From NCBI GenBank assembly GCA_016899975.1, contig JACJJN010000004.1, forward strand, positions 108,350 to 172,349: DNA of 64,000 nucleotides, read 5' to 3'. The notes below the pieces were generated by a model. The model saw nothing but the letters and a program-made list of their open reading frames with translations. It searched no databases and was not told the origin of the DNA. Each line of letters begins with the position of its first letter. Position 1 is the first letter of the stretch. Both the position numbers and the translations under genes were made by a program. Shown here piece by piece: positions 27,286 to 36,546 of the stretch. This DNA is from Lacrimispora saccharolytica (GTDB lineage: Bacteria > Bacillota > Clostridia > Lachnospirales > Lachnospiraceae).

Positions 27286-29011
27286 CCTCATTTCCTCCTT
27301 TCACCTGAGATTCATATACTTCACGATAAATCGCATTGTTCTTCAGTAATTCTTCCGATGTTCCGATGCCGTTGATCTTGCCGTCATCCATAACAATGAT
27401 CATATCCGCGTCTTCCACAGAAGAAACCCGCTGTGCGATAATGATCTTTGTCGTATCCGGAATTTCCTCACGGAAAGCTTTTCGGATCATCGCATCTGTC
27501 TTGGTATCTACCGCGCTGGTAGAGTCGTCGAGGATCAGGATCTTAGGCTTTTTCAGCAGGGCTCTGGCGATACAGAGACGCTGTTTCTGTCCTCCGGATA
27601 CGTTATTTCCGCCCTGAACGATCATTGTATTATAGCCATGCGGGAATTCCTGCACGAATCCGTCCGCCTGTGCAAGGCGGCAGACCCTCTGTACTTCTTC
27701 ATCACTGGCATTTTCATCTCCCCAGCGAATGTTGTCATAAATAGAACCTGTAAACAGGACATTTTTCTGAAGCACCATGGATACCTGATCTCTGAGCGCC
27801 TCCAGATTGTAATCACGTACGTCAATGCCTCCGACTTTGACGCATCCTCTCGTCGCGTCATAGAGACGCGGGATCAACTGAACCAGTGTGGATTTTGCGC
27901 TTCCCGTTCCGCCGATGATTCCGACCGTCTGGCCAGACTTGATATGAAGATTTACTTTTTTCAGTGAGAGTGCCCCGCCCTCGCCGGAATAACTGAAATC
28001 TACGTTTTCAAAATCGATATCGCCGTTTGGAGCCTCCATCACAGCGTCCGGTTTGTTCTGCATCTCCGGAACTTCATCCAGAACCTCTGCAATACGGTCA
28101 GAGGATGCCTCTGCGATCATGATCATGACAAACACAAAAGAAACCATCATCAGGGAACTGAGGATCTGCATGGCGTATACGATAACACTGGTCATCTGCC
28201 CAGTTTCCATCTGTCCGCCGATAATGCTTTCACCTCCGATCAGCACCATCATTAACACTACCGTATAAACAACGAACTGCATCGTAGGGCTGTTCCATGC
28301 GACAATTTTCTCAGCCTTGGTAAACAGATTGTAAACCGTTGTTGAGATTTTATGGAATTTGCCGATTTCGTGGTCCTCACGCACATATGCCTTCACCACA
28401 CGGGCTGCATTGACATTTTCCTGTACCGTGTTGTTCAGTACGTCGTATTCGTCAAACACCTTGATGAAATGAGGATGAGCCGTCTTCGCAATAAAAATCA
28501 GGATACCGCCAAGGATCGGGATGGTGATCAGCAGCATGAGCGCAATCTTTGTGTTGATCGTAAATGTCATGATCAGAGAAAGCACGATCATGATCGGTGC
28601 CCGCGCCAGCAAACGGATTGTCATCATGTATGCCATCTGAACGTTGGTAATATCCGTCGTCAGCCTTGTCACCAGACTGGACGTGGAAAACTTATCAATG
28701 TTCTTGAATGAGAAATCCTGAATTTTATAAAAAATATCATGGCGCAGATTTTTGGCATAACCGGCAGCTCCTTTCGCCGCCATATTTCCTGCAATCGCGC
28801 CAAAAACCAATGCCAGTATTGCCATAACGACCAGGAGTATTCCCATTTCCGTGATATATCCCATATCCCCGTTTGCAATACCGATATCAATGATGTTCGC
28901 CATCAGAAGCGGAATCAGGACTTCCATAAAAACTTCCAGAACAACAAACACCGGAGCCAGAATCGACTCTTTTTTGTACTCGCGTATTGAGCGAAACAAT
29001 TTTCTGTTCAT
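27278..29011 (-). CDS. ABC exporter half-transporter with degenerate ATPase residues
   Basis: 577 aa, six-helix transmembrane domain plus nucleotide-binding domain. Walker A reads GGTGSAKST (Ala where Gly is usual), Walker B is ILILDDSTSAVD with Asp in place of the catalytic Glu, and the H-loop position reads IIAQRVSS (Gln for His). The signature VSGGQKQRL is intact. This is the pattern of the partner carrying the non-catalytic site in heterodimeric exporters. It is downstream of the MarR gene by 15 nt and overlaps the partner gene. Confidence 0.92.
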   Translation of the reverse strand: MNRKLFRSIREYKKESILAPVFVVLEVFMEVLIPLLMANIIDIGIANGDMGYITEMGILLVVMAILALVFGAIAGNMAAKGAAGYAKNLRHDIFYKIQDFSFKNIDKFSTSSLVTRLTTDITNVQMAYMMTIRLLARAPIMIVLSLIMTFTINTKIALMLLITIPILGGILIFIAKTAHPHFIKVFDEYDVLNNTVQENVNAARVVKAYVREDHEIGKFHKISTTVYNLFTKAEKIVAWNSPTMQFVVYTVVLMMVLIGGESIIGGQMETGQMTSVIVYAMQILSSLMMVSFVFVMIMIAEASSDRIAEVLDEVPEMQNKPDAVMEAPNGDIDFENVDFSYSGEGGALSLKKVNLHIKSGQTVGIIGGTGSAKSTLVQLIPRLYDATRGCVKVGGIDVRDYNLEALRDQVSMVLQKNVLFTGSIYDNIRWGDENASDEEVQRVCRLAQADGFVQEFPHGYNTMIVQGGNNVSGGQKQRLCIARALLKKPKILILDDSTSAVDTKTDAMIRKAFREEIPDTTKIIIAQRVSSVEDADMIIVMDDGKINGIGTSEELLKNNAIYREVYESQVKGGNEDE

Positions 29012-29026
29012 GTCAGCCTCCTTATT

Positions 29027-29497
29027 TTATTCTTTTTCTTCTTCCTTCAGAGTCCTGAGCATCTGCAAAAGCACTCCCTTGCAGATCTTATAGTCCTCCT
29101 CCGGGATACCTTTTGCCAGCCTTTCTTCAATCTTCTGAATTTTAGCCAGCACTTCCCCACGGTAAGCTTCAGCCTTGGGAGTGGGTACGATCTTCTTCTG
29201 CCGCGCGTCCGACGGAACAGGCTCCCTCGCGATAAAACCGTTTTTTTCCATCAGCTGCAGGATTCCCGTCACCGTTGACTTACGGATATGGAATTCCTCC
29301 TCCAGTTCTTTCTGAAAGACATCGCGGTGTATGGAGTTCATCAGGATATACCCCAATATATTTCTCTGTATATTGGTCAGCTCTCCATTGGCTGCAGGCG
29401 ACACATTGCGCCGCTTCAGCTGATGAGACACCATCTGAATCAGTTTTCCCATGTTAATTTTACATTCATCGACACAGTTCTGATCTTTTTCTTCCAT
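29027..29497 (-). CDS. MarR-family regulator of the ABC exporter
   Basis: 156 aa from MEEKDQNCVDECK at 29497, where AGGAGTG is upstream; the longer in-frame start lacks a ribosome site. Winged helix: LTNIQRNILGYILMN, VFQKELEEEFHIRKSTVTGILQLMEKNGFI and the wing VPSDARQKKIVPT. First gene of the operon, so it probably represses its own promoter and the exporter, with release by the exported compound. Two copies of AGTTAGGAA flank the promoter and are the likely binding sites. Confidence 0.88.
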   Translation of the reverse strand: MEEKDQNCVDECKINMGKLIQMVSHQLKRRNVSPAANGELTNIQRNILGYILMNSIHRDVFQKELEEEFHIRKSTVTGILQLMEKNGFIAREPVPSDARQKKIVPTPKAEAYRGEVLAKIQKIEERLAKGIPEEDYKICKGVLLQMLRTLKEEEKE

Positions 29498-29684
29498 TTT
29501 CCCACTCCTGTTGGTGTTACGCATCCAAAACACTTCTCCGTCATAAAAGTCGTCGAAGGCAGATGCCCGTACCTCATTTCGCAAATAACCCTATCATTCG
29601 TCTTCCTGCTTTCCCGATTACACAGTTCAAAAAAACATTCCGCGCGATTGGCCAGATTATTTAACGAAAGTCATACTGGTTCGC

Positions 29685-29755
29685 TTCCTAACTTTTTCAA
29701 TTATAAGAGCAGCCTTTCAATTTGTCAATGTTTTTTTGTACGGTTCCTAACTTTT
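29685..29755 (-). promoter_or_regulatory. Consensus promoter flanked by repeated operator-like sites (marR-exporter)
   Basis: Minus strand TTGACA (29728-29723), 17-bp spacer, TATAAT (29705-29700), a full consensus. AAAAGTTAGGAA occurs at 29755-29744 upstream and again at 29696-29685 just downstream of the -10, in the same orientation. The downstream copy extends to GTTAGGAAGCGAAC, a loose palindrome. Two sites bracketing a strong promoter fit MarR autorepression. Confidence 0.8.
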
Positions 29756-29868
29756 CTTTATATACCTCCATCACCAAAACCCCTGAATGGATGACATACG
29801 TATGCCAGAGGATTCCGGCATTTGTATATCAACAAATAGTGGATCAAGAAATATACTTTTCCGGTTTC

Positions 29869-30145
29869 AAAACACAGAAAGCAGCCAGGACCAGGCAGTA
29901 TGCGTGTATGGCGGGCATCTGCAAAAATGTGAGAAAATCTTAACGCTCAGAAGCCCCGTAGGACGGGACAGGCGAAGTGCTTCTCGCACTGAGCCTGAGG
30001 AGCGCTGAGCCGGGAATTTATAAAAAATTCCTGGCGAATCGCTCCGGTGCCCGTCCGCAGGGGCTTCTGAACGTTTAGATTTTCCATATTTTTGCAGCCG
30101 CCCGCCGTACACGCATACCGCCTGGTCCTGGCTGCTTTCGTCCGC
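29869..30145 (-). repeat. Dispersed palindromic element, copy B
   Basis: 277 bp starting AAAACACAGAAAGC and ending GCTTTCGTCCGC. Arms of about 90 bp flank a centre with hairpins CAGGCGAAGTGC...GCCTG, GGAGCG...CGCTCC and GGGAATTTATAAAAAATTCC. It begins 8 bp past the stop of the 3D-domain gene on the minus strand and ends in GTTTTG, so it could terminate that transcript. Same family as 8965-9242 and 59580-59858. Confidence 0.88.
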
Positions 30146-30153
30146 TTTTAAAA

Positions 30154-31365
30154 TTAATTTACCTGATACACGTCCACATACTGAACGCCGAATGCCAGCG
30201 CCTCAGAGTGACTGCCGAAGAACATATCCACATGACCGTATGCGGTTCCTCGGTCTTCTACTGTGTAGACTTGTCCATTGATCATCAGCTTTGTTCCAAA
30301 CGGCACTCCACCCATAGCAATGGTTCTGCCCGGCGTCGGAGTTGTTCCGCTGGCTGTACCGCCGCCTGCCCATGATCCGCAGCAGATGGAACATGCACAG
30401 TATCCGGTTACCCGGAATTTGCCCAGATACGTTCCGCTGGAGGAACTGCTGCTCTCTGTGCTTTCCTGTGCCGAAGCACTTGCTCCGGAACTGGATGTAT
30501 TGGAGCTCTTATTGGAGCTCTGGCTGCTGCTTGCTGTACTCTGCTGCCTTGCCGCCTCTTCCGCCGCTGCTTTGGCTGCGGCTTCCTCCTCGGCTTTTTT
30601 CTGTGCCGCTATCTCTTCTTCTTTTGCCTGTCGGATCAGCCCGTTCAACGTTTCCTGCTGGGCACTGATTTCTGCCATCAGCTCATTCTGGCTTGCCTGC
30701 GCGCTGTCAAGCTGTTCACTGTATGTACGGAGCTGCTGATAGGTTGCGGAATACATTTCCTGTACCGCTTCCTGTTTCTGATCGCTCTGTTCCTGCAGGT
30801 TTTTGATCTCTTCCTGCTCTTTCAGCACTTCCTGTTCTTTACTCTCTACGGTTTCCACCGTTTCCATGTATGCTTCCAGCATCTCCCGGTCATAGGAGGA
30901 AACCTGCTGGATATACTCTGCCCGGTTGAGGAATTCGGAAATATCTCCGGAAGTCAGCAAGATTGCCAGATAATTGTTGCTGCTGGAACTTTCATACATA
31001 TATTGTATTCTGTCCTTCATCGCATTGTACTGTTCCTGCCGCTGTTGTTCCGCTTCCTCCAGTTCCTTCTGAACCTGCTCCAGCTCCTTTTCTTTCTCGC
31101 TGTACTGGCTCTGAAGCTGCTCCATTTCTTTCGTTAAATCTTCCAGCTGCTGATTCAGATCTGTCAGATAGGTCTGCGACTGATCTTTTTTGGAATTCAG
31201 CTCGTCAATCTGTTCCTGCACGCTTTCCAGTTCAGACTGTGTCTGTGCCTGCTGATTCTGCGCATCAGTGATCTTCTCCTGGGTCGTCGCTCCATAACAG
31301 GGAAGCACGCTTGCTGCTGTAAGGATCACGGAAAGAACCAGACTGAATTTTTTCTTGTTTCGCAT
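30154..31365 (-). CDS. Secreted coiled-coil protein with C-terminal 3D domain
   Basis: 403 aa from MRNKKKFSLVLS at 31365 (GAGGTG 7 nt upstream). Signal peptide, cleavage probably after CYGA. A long Glu/Gln-rich coiled coil (residues ~25-260) resembles the PcsB/CwlO regulatory coil. A Ser/Ala low-complexity linker follows, then a 3D domain: TGYCACSICCG, GTKLMINGQVYTVEDRGTAYG, HVDMFFGS, YVDVYQV. The 3D fold is a MltA/RpfB-like double-psi barrel with three conserved Asp. Likely a peptidoglycan-acting or cell-separation protein outside the membrane. Low-confidence -10 TATAAT near 31441-31446. Confidence 0.85.
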   Translation of the reverse strand: MRNKKKFSLVLSVILTAASVLPCYGATTQEKITDAQNQQAQTQSELESVQEQIDELNSKKDQSQTYLTDLNQQLEDLTKEMEQLQSQYSEKEKELEQVQKELEEAEQQRQEQYNAMKDRIQYMYESSSSNNYLAILLTSGDISEFLNRAEYIQQVSSYDREMLEAYMETVETVESKEQEVLKEQEEIKNLQEQSDQKQEAVQEMYSATYQQLRTYSEQLDSAQASQNELMAEISAQQETLNGLIRQAKEEEIAAQKKAEEEAAAKAAAEEAARQQSTASSSQSSNKSSNTSSSGASASAQESTESSSSSSGTYLGKFRVTGYCACSICCGSWAGGGTASGTTPTPGRTIAMGGVPFGTKLMINGQVYTVEDRGTAYGHVDMFFGSHSEALAFGVQYVDVYQVN

Positions 31366-31628
31366 GTCGTACACCTCATGAATCATAGACCGCTTCTGAA
31401 GGATTCTGCTTCAAAAGCACTTCATTTACACAACTTCGCACCCATTATAGCATAGTCTATGGGAAAATGAAAGCTTTTTTTAAATTCCCGTAATATTTCC
31501 GTAACATGTCGTCTTATTTTGTTATTAAATTCTGTTCCTTTACTGGAATATCTGAAAACTTGGCAAAGCAGGCCATCAGCAGCAGCAATTTCCCGACAGT
31601 TCAGTCAGCTGGTCTGTTACGCAGCTGT

Positions 31629-33185
31629 TCAGTTCTTTCTCCAGCTGCTCTGATACTTATTTTTCAGCACTCCCTGAACCAGCTTTCCCCAGCCCAGCGG
31701 AAGACCGCCGACACATACCAGCTTCCAGCCGGAGGGGCTTTTGGTTTCCTCCGGACGAATATTCAGGGTTTCCCCTCTCAGATACCGTTGTGCCCGCTCA
31801 TCGTCCGGCTCCAGGCAGATGCATTCCTGAAATTCTCCCGCTCCCAGGCTCATCGCCAGCTGCTGGGACGGCTCAAACCGGTCTTTGCGGATTTCTCCCA
31901 TATACAGACCGTTGCGCAGGAATTTCAGACCTCGTACCGTTTCCGGCAGTTCCGGAACCAGATAGACCTTCTGTCCGCGCAGTTCCATTCGCTCTGCAGG
32001 AAAGCTGCGGCTGCAGGGTTTCAGAAATTCTTCAATCAGTTCCCTGTCCTTGCGGGACAATGCATTTTCCGAAACACTCCCTGACGCTTTTCCCTTTTTC
32101 CCGGCTTTTTTCCGCTGATCCAGTCTCCCGTTCCGCTTGGTTTCCCTCTGCAGCCCCTTCGGATTCTTTTCCTCAAGAATTCCCATCAGCTTTTCCTGTT
32201 CCGCCCGGCTTTCTTCCTGTTCTCCGGACACACTTCTGCCCGCACTATCTTTTTCCAGAAACGCCAGAAAGTGCCCTTCCCCATTCATTTTGTGCGGCCA
32301 GATGCGGACACAGCGTTTCAACTCAAGGTTTCCGTTTGTCCTTTCCGGATATCCGTCAGAATTTCCGCTGCCCCACTCCGGGCGTCCGGGAGAAAATCCC
32401 TCATATTCAGGCAGTGGGATCAGGCGCATCTGCGGAAACTGCTCCAGCGTCCAGGCAATCGTCTGCTCATCTTCACATGGCGCGAACGTACAGGTGGAAT
32501 ACAGCAGCTTTCCTCCCGGGCGCAGCATCCGCACCGCCTGCCGCACGATCTCCCGCTGCTGTCCGGCAAAATACTCCGATTTTTCCGGCGTCCAGTCCCT
32601 GGCAACCGCCTGCTCCTTCCGGAACATCCCCTCCCCGGAACACGGCGCATCCACCAGGATCTTGTCAAAATAACCTTCAAAAGCATCCGCCAGCCGGGCC
32701 GGTGTCTCATTGGTCACAAAAGCATTGTCGATGCCGAATACTTCCAGATTATAAAGCAGAGCCTTCGCGCGGGAATTGCTGATGTCATTTGCCACCAGCA
32801 CCCCTTTGCCTTTCAGCTTTGCCCCCAGTTCCGTCGCCTTGCCTCCCGGCGCCGCGCAGAGGTCCAGCACACGCTCCCCCGGCTCCACAGGCAGACACGC
32901 CGCCGGCGTCATCGCACTGGGCTCCTGGAGATAATACGCGCCGGCCGCATACAGCGGATGCTGTGCCGGCCGTACATCCCCTTCATAGAAAAATCCATTC
33001 TCCACCCACGGAATTCTTTTTACCGGAAAAATCTTCCGTTCTTCAAATTCTTCCGGTGTCATCTTTCTGGTATTCACACGCAGCCCATACGTCCTGGGCT
33101 GTTCATAGGACGCAAGAAACTCCTCATACTCTTCTCCCAGCATCTCCTGCATCCGCTTCAGGAATTCCTCCGGCAAATAGGTCAT
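31629..33185 (-). CDS. RsmF/RsmB-type rRNA cytosine-C5 methyltransferase
   Basis: NOL1/NOP2/Sun-family SAM enzyme, 518 aa from MTYLPEEFLKRM at 33185 (AAAGGAGAAG upstream). An N-terminal region (GLRVNTRKMTPEEF) precedes the Rossmann motif DLCAAPGGKATELG, ILVDAPCSGEGMFRKE and STCTFAPCEDEQ, the last two holding the paired catalytic cysteines. A C-terminal RNA-binding extension (~375-518) with a Lys-rich linker resembles YebU/RsmF. Target is probably a C5 position of 16S rRNA; the exact base cannot be told. Confidence 0.9.
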   Translation of the reverse strand: MTYLPEEFLKRMQEMLGEEYEEFLASYEQPRTYGLRVNTRKMTPEEFEERKIFPVKRIPWVENGFFYEGDVRPAQHPLYAAGAYYLQEPSAMTPAACLPVEPGERVLDLCAAPGGKATELGAKLKGKGVLVANDISNSRAKALLYNLEVFGIDNAFVTNETPARLADAFEGYFDKILVDAPCSGEGMFRKEQAVARDWTPEKSEYFAGQQREIVRQAVRMLRPGGKLLYSTCTFAPCEDEQTIAWTLEQFPQMRLIPLPEYEGFSPGRPEWGSGNSDGYPERTNGNLELKRCVRIWPHKMNGEGHFLAFLEKDSAGRSVSGEQEESRAEQEKLMGILEEKNPKGLQRETKRNGRLDQRKKAGKKGKASGSVSENALSRKDRELIEEFLKPCSRSFPAERMELRGQKVYLVPELPETVRGLKFLRNGLYMGEIRKDRFEPSQQLAMSLGAGEFQECICLEPDDERAQRYLRGETLNIRPEETKSPSGWKLVCVGGLPLGWGKLVQGVLKNKYQSSWRKN

Positions 33186-33297
33186 CGTCTTCTCCTTTCT
33201 ACTTCCCGCGCAGCCGTTCAGCCAGCTGTACGTTTCCCTTCCCGTTCCATTCATATCCGGAAAATTATACACGAAAATTCCTCAAAAGAAAAGAAAA

Positions 33298-33342
33298 AAA
33301 GATCGAAAATGCAGTCTCAGACCACATTTCCGATCCTTTTTA
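33298..33342 (-). terminator. Terminator after spoVG
   Basis: Minus strand GATCGGAAATG / CATTTTCGATC followed by TTTTTTTC, about 30 nt past the spoVG stop. Confidence 0.85.
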
Positions 33343-33371
33343 TACTTCAAGATATGCTTCGGTGTTTACGC

Positions 33372-33653
33372 TTATTCTTCCGCTGCAGCCTCTTCTTCCG
33401 CCGCAGTCTGCTCATACTTCTCCAGAATGATATTCTGAATCCGCTCTCTCGTCTGAGAATTGATCGGGTGCGCGATATCGCGGTATTCGCCGTCTGTCGC
33501 CTTACGGCTGGGCATCGCGATAAACATTCCTTTTTCCCCCTCAATCACTTTAATATCATGCACTACAAATTCGTCGTCGATCGTGATTGAAACCACTGCT
33601 TTCATCTTTCCTTCTTTTGCTACCTTGCGTACTCTGACATCTGTAATGTTCAT
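33372..33653 (-). CDS. spoVG: SpoVG family RNA/DNA-binding regulator
   Basis: 93 aa: [20 protein letters not shown], then [15 protein letters not shown] and [18 protein letters not shown], the conserved SpoVG body, with an acidic Ala/Glu tail. In Firmicutes SpoVG is a nucleic-acid-binding regulator affecting sporulation septum, capsule and stress genes. It lies 27 nt behind glgD, so it may be co-transcribed with glycogen genes. Confidence 0.96.
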   Translation of the reverse strand: MNITDVRVRKVAKEGKMKAVVSITIDDEFVVHDIKVIEGEKGMFIAMPSRKATDGEYRDIAHPINSQTRERIQNIILEKYEQTAAEEEAAAEE

Positions 33654-33680
33654 AACCAGCTTCCCCTTTCACCTCGTAAT

Positions 33681-34799
33681 TTAAATGGCATATCTTTCGT
33701 TTTTCTCTACTACAATCTTGATCCCATCTTCTCCGCAGTGATAAGAGTTTGCCCGAATCGTATCGCGACTCTCCACAATACAGTTCTCGATGTGTGTATT
33801 ATCCCCAAGATAAACATCATTCAAAATGATTGAGTTTTTGATCACGCAGTTATTTCCGACATACGCCGTTTTAAAGAGAATCGAATTCTCAACATAACCA
33901 TTGATGATACATCCGCTCGCCACCAGAGAGTTTTTCACGCAGCTTCCCGGATTGTATTTTGCCGGCGGCAGATCATCAATTTTGGAATAAACCCCCGGAT
34001 ACTCTTCAAAGAAGTATTTCCGCACTTCCGGTTTCAGGAAGTCCATATTGGTCCGGTAGTAATCCTCCACCGATGCGATGTTGCTCCAGTAGGTATCGAT
34101 CTTGTATCCGTAGATCCGTTTCAGATTCTTATAGCGGATCAGCACGTCATTGACAAAATCGTAACGTCCTTCCTGAGCGCAGCGCTCGATCATCTCGATC
34201 AGCTGTCTTCTCCGGATGACATAGATACCTGTGGAGATCACATTGGATCTCGCCATCATCGGTTTTTCTTCAAATTCTTCGATCCGGCAGTCTTCGTTCA
34301 TTTTCAGTACGCCGAATCGGCTGATGTCTTCCACCTGCTTTGCTTCGGTGCAGACAACCGTGACGTCCGCACGTTTGGCAATATGATATTCCAGAACTTT
34401 ATTAAAATCAAGCTTGTACACGCCATCGCCGGAAGCGATCACCACATACGGCTCATGGCTGTTTTTCAGCCAGGAAAGGTTCTGATAAATAGCGTCCGCG
34501 GTTCCACGGTACCACCAGCTGTTGCCGACGGTTACCGTTGGTGAGAAGACGAACAGTCCTCCCTGTTTCCGTCCGAAATCCCACCATTTGGAAGAATTCA
34601 GATGCTCATTCAGAGAACGTGCGTTATACTGTGTCAGGACTGCTACCTTCTGAATATGAGAGTTTGTCATGCTGCTCAGCGCAAAATCAATGCTCCGGAA
34701 GCTTCCCGCTATGGGCATGGCTGCAACGGCTCTCTTATTGGATAACTCTCTCATCCTGTTGCTGTTTCCACCTGCCAGAATTATTCCCAATGCTCTCAT
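33681..34799 (-). CDS. glgD: Glucose-1-phosphate adenylyltransferase, GlgD subunit
   Basis: Second subunit of the ADP-glucose pyrophosphorylase typical of Firmicutes. 372 aa from MRALGIILAGGNSNRM at 34799; GGATGGTG inside the end of glgC serves as ribosome site. A nucleotidyltransferase domain (LAGGNSNRMRELS) and a C-terminal left-handed beta-helix (GNNCVIKNSIILNDVYLGDN) are visible. GlgD usually lacks full catalytic power and tunes GlgC. The gene begins 1 nt after the glgC stop, indicating translational coupling. Confidence 0.95.
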   Translation of the reverse strand: MRALGIILAGGNSNRMRELSNKRAVAAMPIAGSFRSIDFALSSMTNSHIQKVAVLTQYNARSLNEHLNSSKWWDFGRKQGGLFVFSPTVTVGNSWWYRGTADAIYQNLSWLKNSHEPYVVIASGDGVYKLDFNKVLEYHIAKRADVTVVCTEAKQVEDISRFGVLKMNEDCRIEEFEEKPMMARSNVISTGIYVIRRRQLIEMIERCAQEGRYDFVNDVLIRYKNLKRIYGYKIDTYWSNIASVEDYYRTNMDFLKPEVRKYFFEEYPGVYSKIDDLPPAKYNPGSCVKNSLVASGCIINGYVENSILFKTAYVGNNCVIKNSIILNDVYLGDNTHIENCIVESRDTIRANSYHCGEDGIKIVVEKNERYAI

Positions 34800-34800
34800 A

Positions 34801-36072
34801 TTATTCACCATCCTTCTCTACGATTGCACCGCCGCTTGGCAGCTCGCCGTTTGGATAATCCTCTGCAGTGGTCACGCCGGAAATGCATACATTCTTTCCA
34901 ATCTTTACATTGTCCGGAATCACCGCATTTTCTCCGACGGTCACCAGTCCGAAGGAATAGATTTTCGGTTTCAGCACGTTCGGCGCTTCCTCGCCTACGC
35001 CCATGACAACATTGGCACCTACTTTGACATTCTCTGCAATAATCGCCTTGTCGATCGTAGTTCCTTCTCCGATCTGACTGTGACGCATGATAATCGAATC
35101 CCGGATCACAGCGCCCTTTTCAATCTTTACGTCTGCCCCTATAACAGAATTATGTACTTCTCCGTAAATTTCAGCGCCTTCACCGATAATGCTGCGCTCT
35201 ACCGTAGCTTCGGCTGCAATGTACTGCGGGCGGATGATATCGCCCTTGGTGTAGATCTTCCAGAATTCCTCATACAGGTTGAATTCCGGAATAATATCGA
35301 TCAGCTCCATATTGGCTTCCCAGTAAGAGCCCAGGGTTCCTACATCTTTCCAGTATCCGTTGAATTCATAAGCAAACAAACGCTTACCGTTGTCCTTGCA
35401 GTACGGAAGAATATGTTTTCCAAAGTCACAGCCCTGCTGATCCTTCAGCGCCTGTAAAGACTCCTTCAGTACCGGCCAGCTGAAAATATAGATGCCCATG
35501 GACGCAAGGTTGCTTCTCGGATGCTCAGGTTTTTCTTCAAAATCTGTAATCTTTCCGTTTCCGTCTGTAATCATGACACCGAAACGGCTTGCCTCCTCAA
35601 TCGGTACCGGCATACATGCGATCGTAACGTCCGCATTGTTTGCCTTGTGATAGTCCAGCATTACTTCATAATCCATCTTGTAAATATGATCACCGGAGAG
35701 GATCAGGACATAGTCCGGATTATAAGTCTCCATATATGCCATATTCTGATAAATAGCATTCGCTGTACCGCTGTACCACTCGCTGCTTGTACTTTTTTCG
35801 TATGGCGGCAGCACGGTCACTCCACCAACGTTTCTATCCAGATCCCACGGAATACCGATTCCAATATGGGTATTAAGGCGTAATGGCTGGTATTGTGTCA
35901 AAACACCTACTGTATCAATGCCTGAATTGATACAGTTGCTGAGCGGAAAATCGATGATCCGATATTTACCGCCAAATGCTACTGCCGGCTTTGCAACTTT
36001 TTCGGTGAGCACACCAAGTCTGCTTCCCTGGCCGCCGGCTAACAGCATCGCTATCATTTCTTTCTTAATCAT
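34801..36072 (-). CDS. glgC: Glucose-1-phosphate adenylyltransferase, catalytic GlgC subunit
   Basis: Makes ADP-glucose from glucose-1-phosphate and ATP, the committed step of glycogen synthesis. 423 aa. [23 protein letters not shown] holds the glycine-rich loop and activator Lys; [10 protein letters not shown] and EKPEHPRSN are substrate motifs; a C-terminal beta-helix follows. RGTGATT-type ribosome site (AGAGGTG) precedes the ATG. Own promoter at 36108-36136. Together with the GH133 debranching gene at 53389-55470 it indicates glycogen metabolism. Confidence 0.96.
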   Translation of the reverse strand: MIKKEMIAMLLAGGQGSRLGVLTEKVAKPAVAFGGKYRIIDFPLSNCINSGIDTVGVLTQYQPLRLNTHIGIGIPWDLDRNVGGVTVLPPYEKSTSSEWYSGTANAIYQNMAYMETYNPDYVLILSGDHIYKMDYEVMLDYHKANNADVTIACMPVPIEEASRFGVMITDGNGKITDFEEKPEHPRSNLASMGIYIFSWPVLKESLQALKDQQGCDFGKHILPYCKDNGKRLFAYEFNGYWKDVGTLGSYWEANMELIDIIPEFNLYEEFWKIYTKGDIIRPQYIAAEATVERSIIGEGAEIYGEVHNSVIGADVKIEKGAVIRDSIIMRHSQIGEGTTIDKAIIAENVKVGANVVMGVGEEAPNVLKPKIYSFGLVTVGENAVIPDNVKIGKNVCISGVTTAEDYPNGELPSGGAIVEKDGE

Positions 36073-36107
36073 GCAATCACCTCTTGTCGTATATATAGGA
36101 TGCTTTG

Positions 36108-36136
36108 ATTATAGCATAAACTCTCATAATTGTGAA
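36108..36136 (-). promoter_or_regulatory. Promoter of glgCD
   Basis: Minus strand TTCACA (36136-36131), 17-bp spacer, TATAAT (36113-36108), about 36 nt from the ATG. Confidence 0.7.
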
Positions 36137-36546
36137 TATTTTTAATATATTTCGTGAAATTATTTCTTACATTTTATGACTTTTCACCTATTATTTTTTT
36201 CTTTCCAAAGCTTGCTTTACATACTTTTTACATTTTTGACAATTTATGAATCGTTTTATTTATGTTTTTATCAATTTTTACCAGTTTCTTTCTTTTCATC
36301 CGAAAAAAGCAATCTTTTCAACCGATTTTTCTCCCTTTTTTCACGTTCCGCGAAACCGTTTCTTCCTATTAAATGATGTCCATAATCTGCAATTATATAA
36401 ATCTTTACACAATTTCTTCAATTATCTCAAAGCAGACAGAAAACAATTTTCAACCACGCTCCAGGCTGGATTTTTTTTCTAAACCTGTGTATAATCATAT
36501 CAGAAGTTAGCAAAACAAGATCAAGGAAACAAATCAAGGAGAAATC
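36137..36546. other. AT-rich intergenic stretch between divergent glgC and murC
   Basis: About 400 bp of unusually AT-rich sequence with no supported gene. A TATAAT at 36490-36495 is the likely murC -10; its -35 is poor. An AAGGAGA ribosome site lies at about 36536-36542. Confidence 0.5.

Noticed and set aside
31387..31628. A small gene between the RsmF-type and 3D-domain genes
   Set aside because: Only short frames without ribosome sites are present; the stretch fits a 3' end plus the next promoter.
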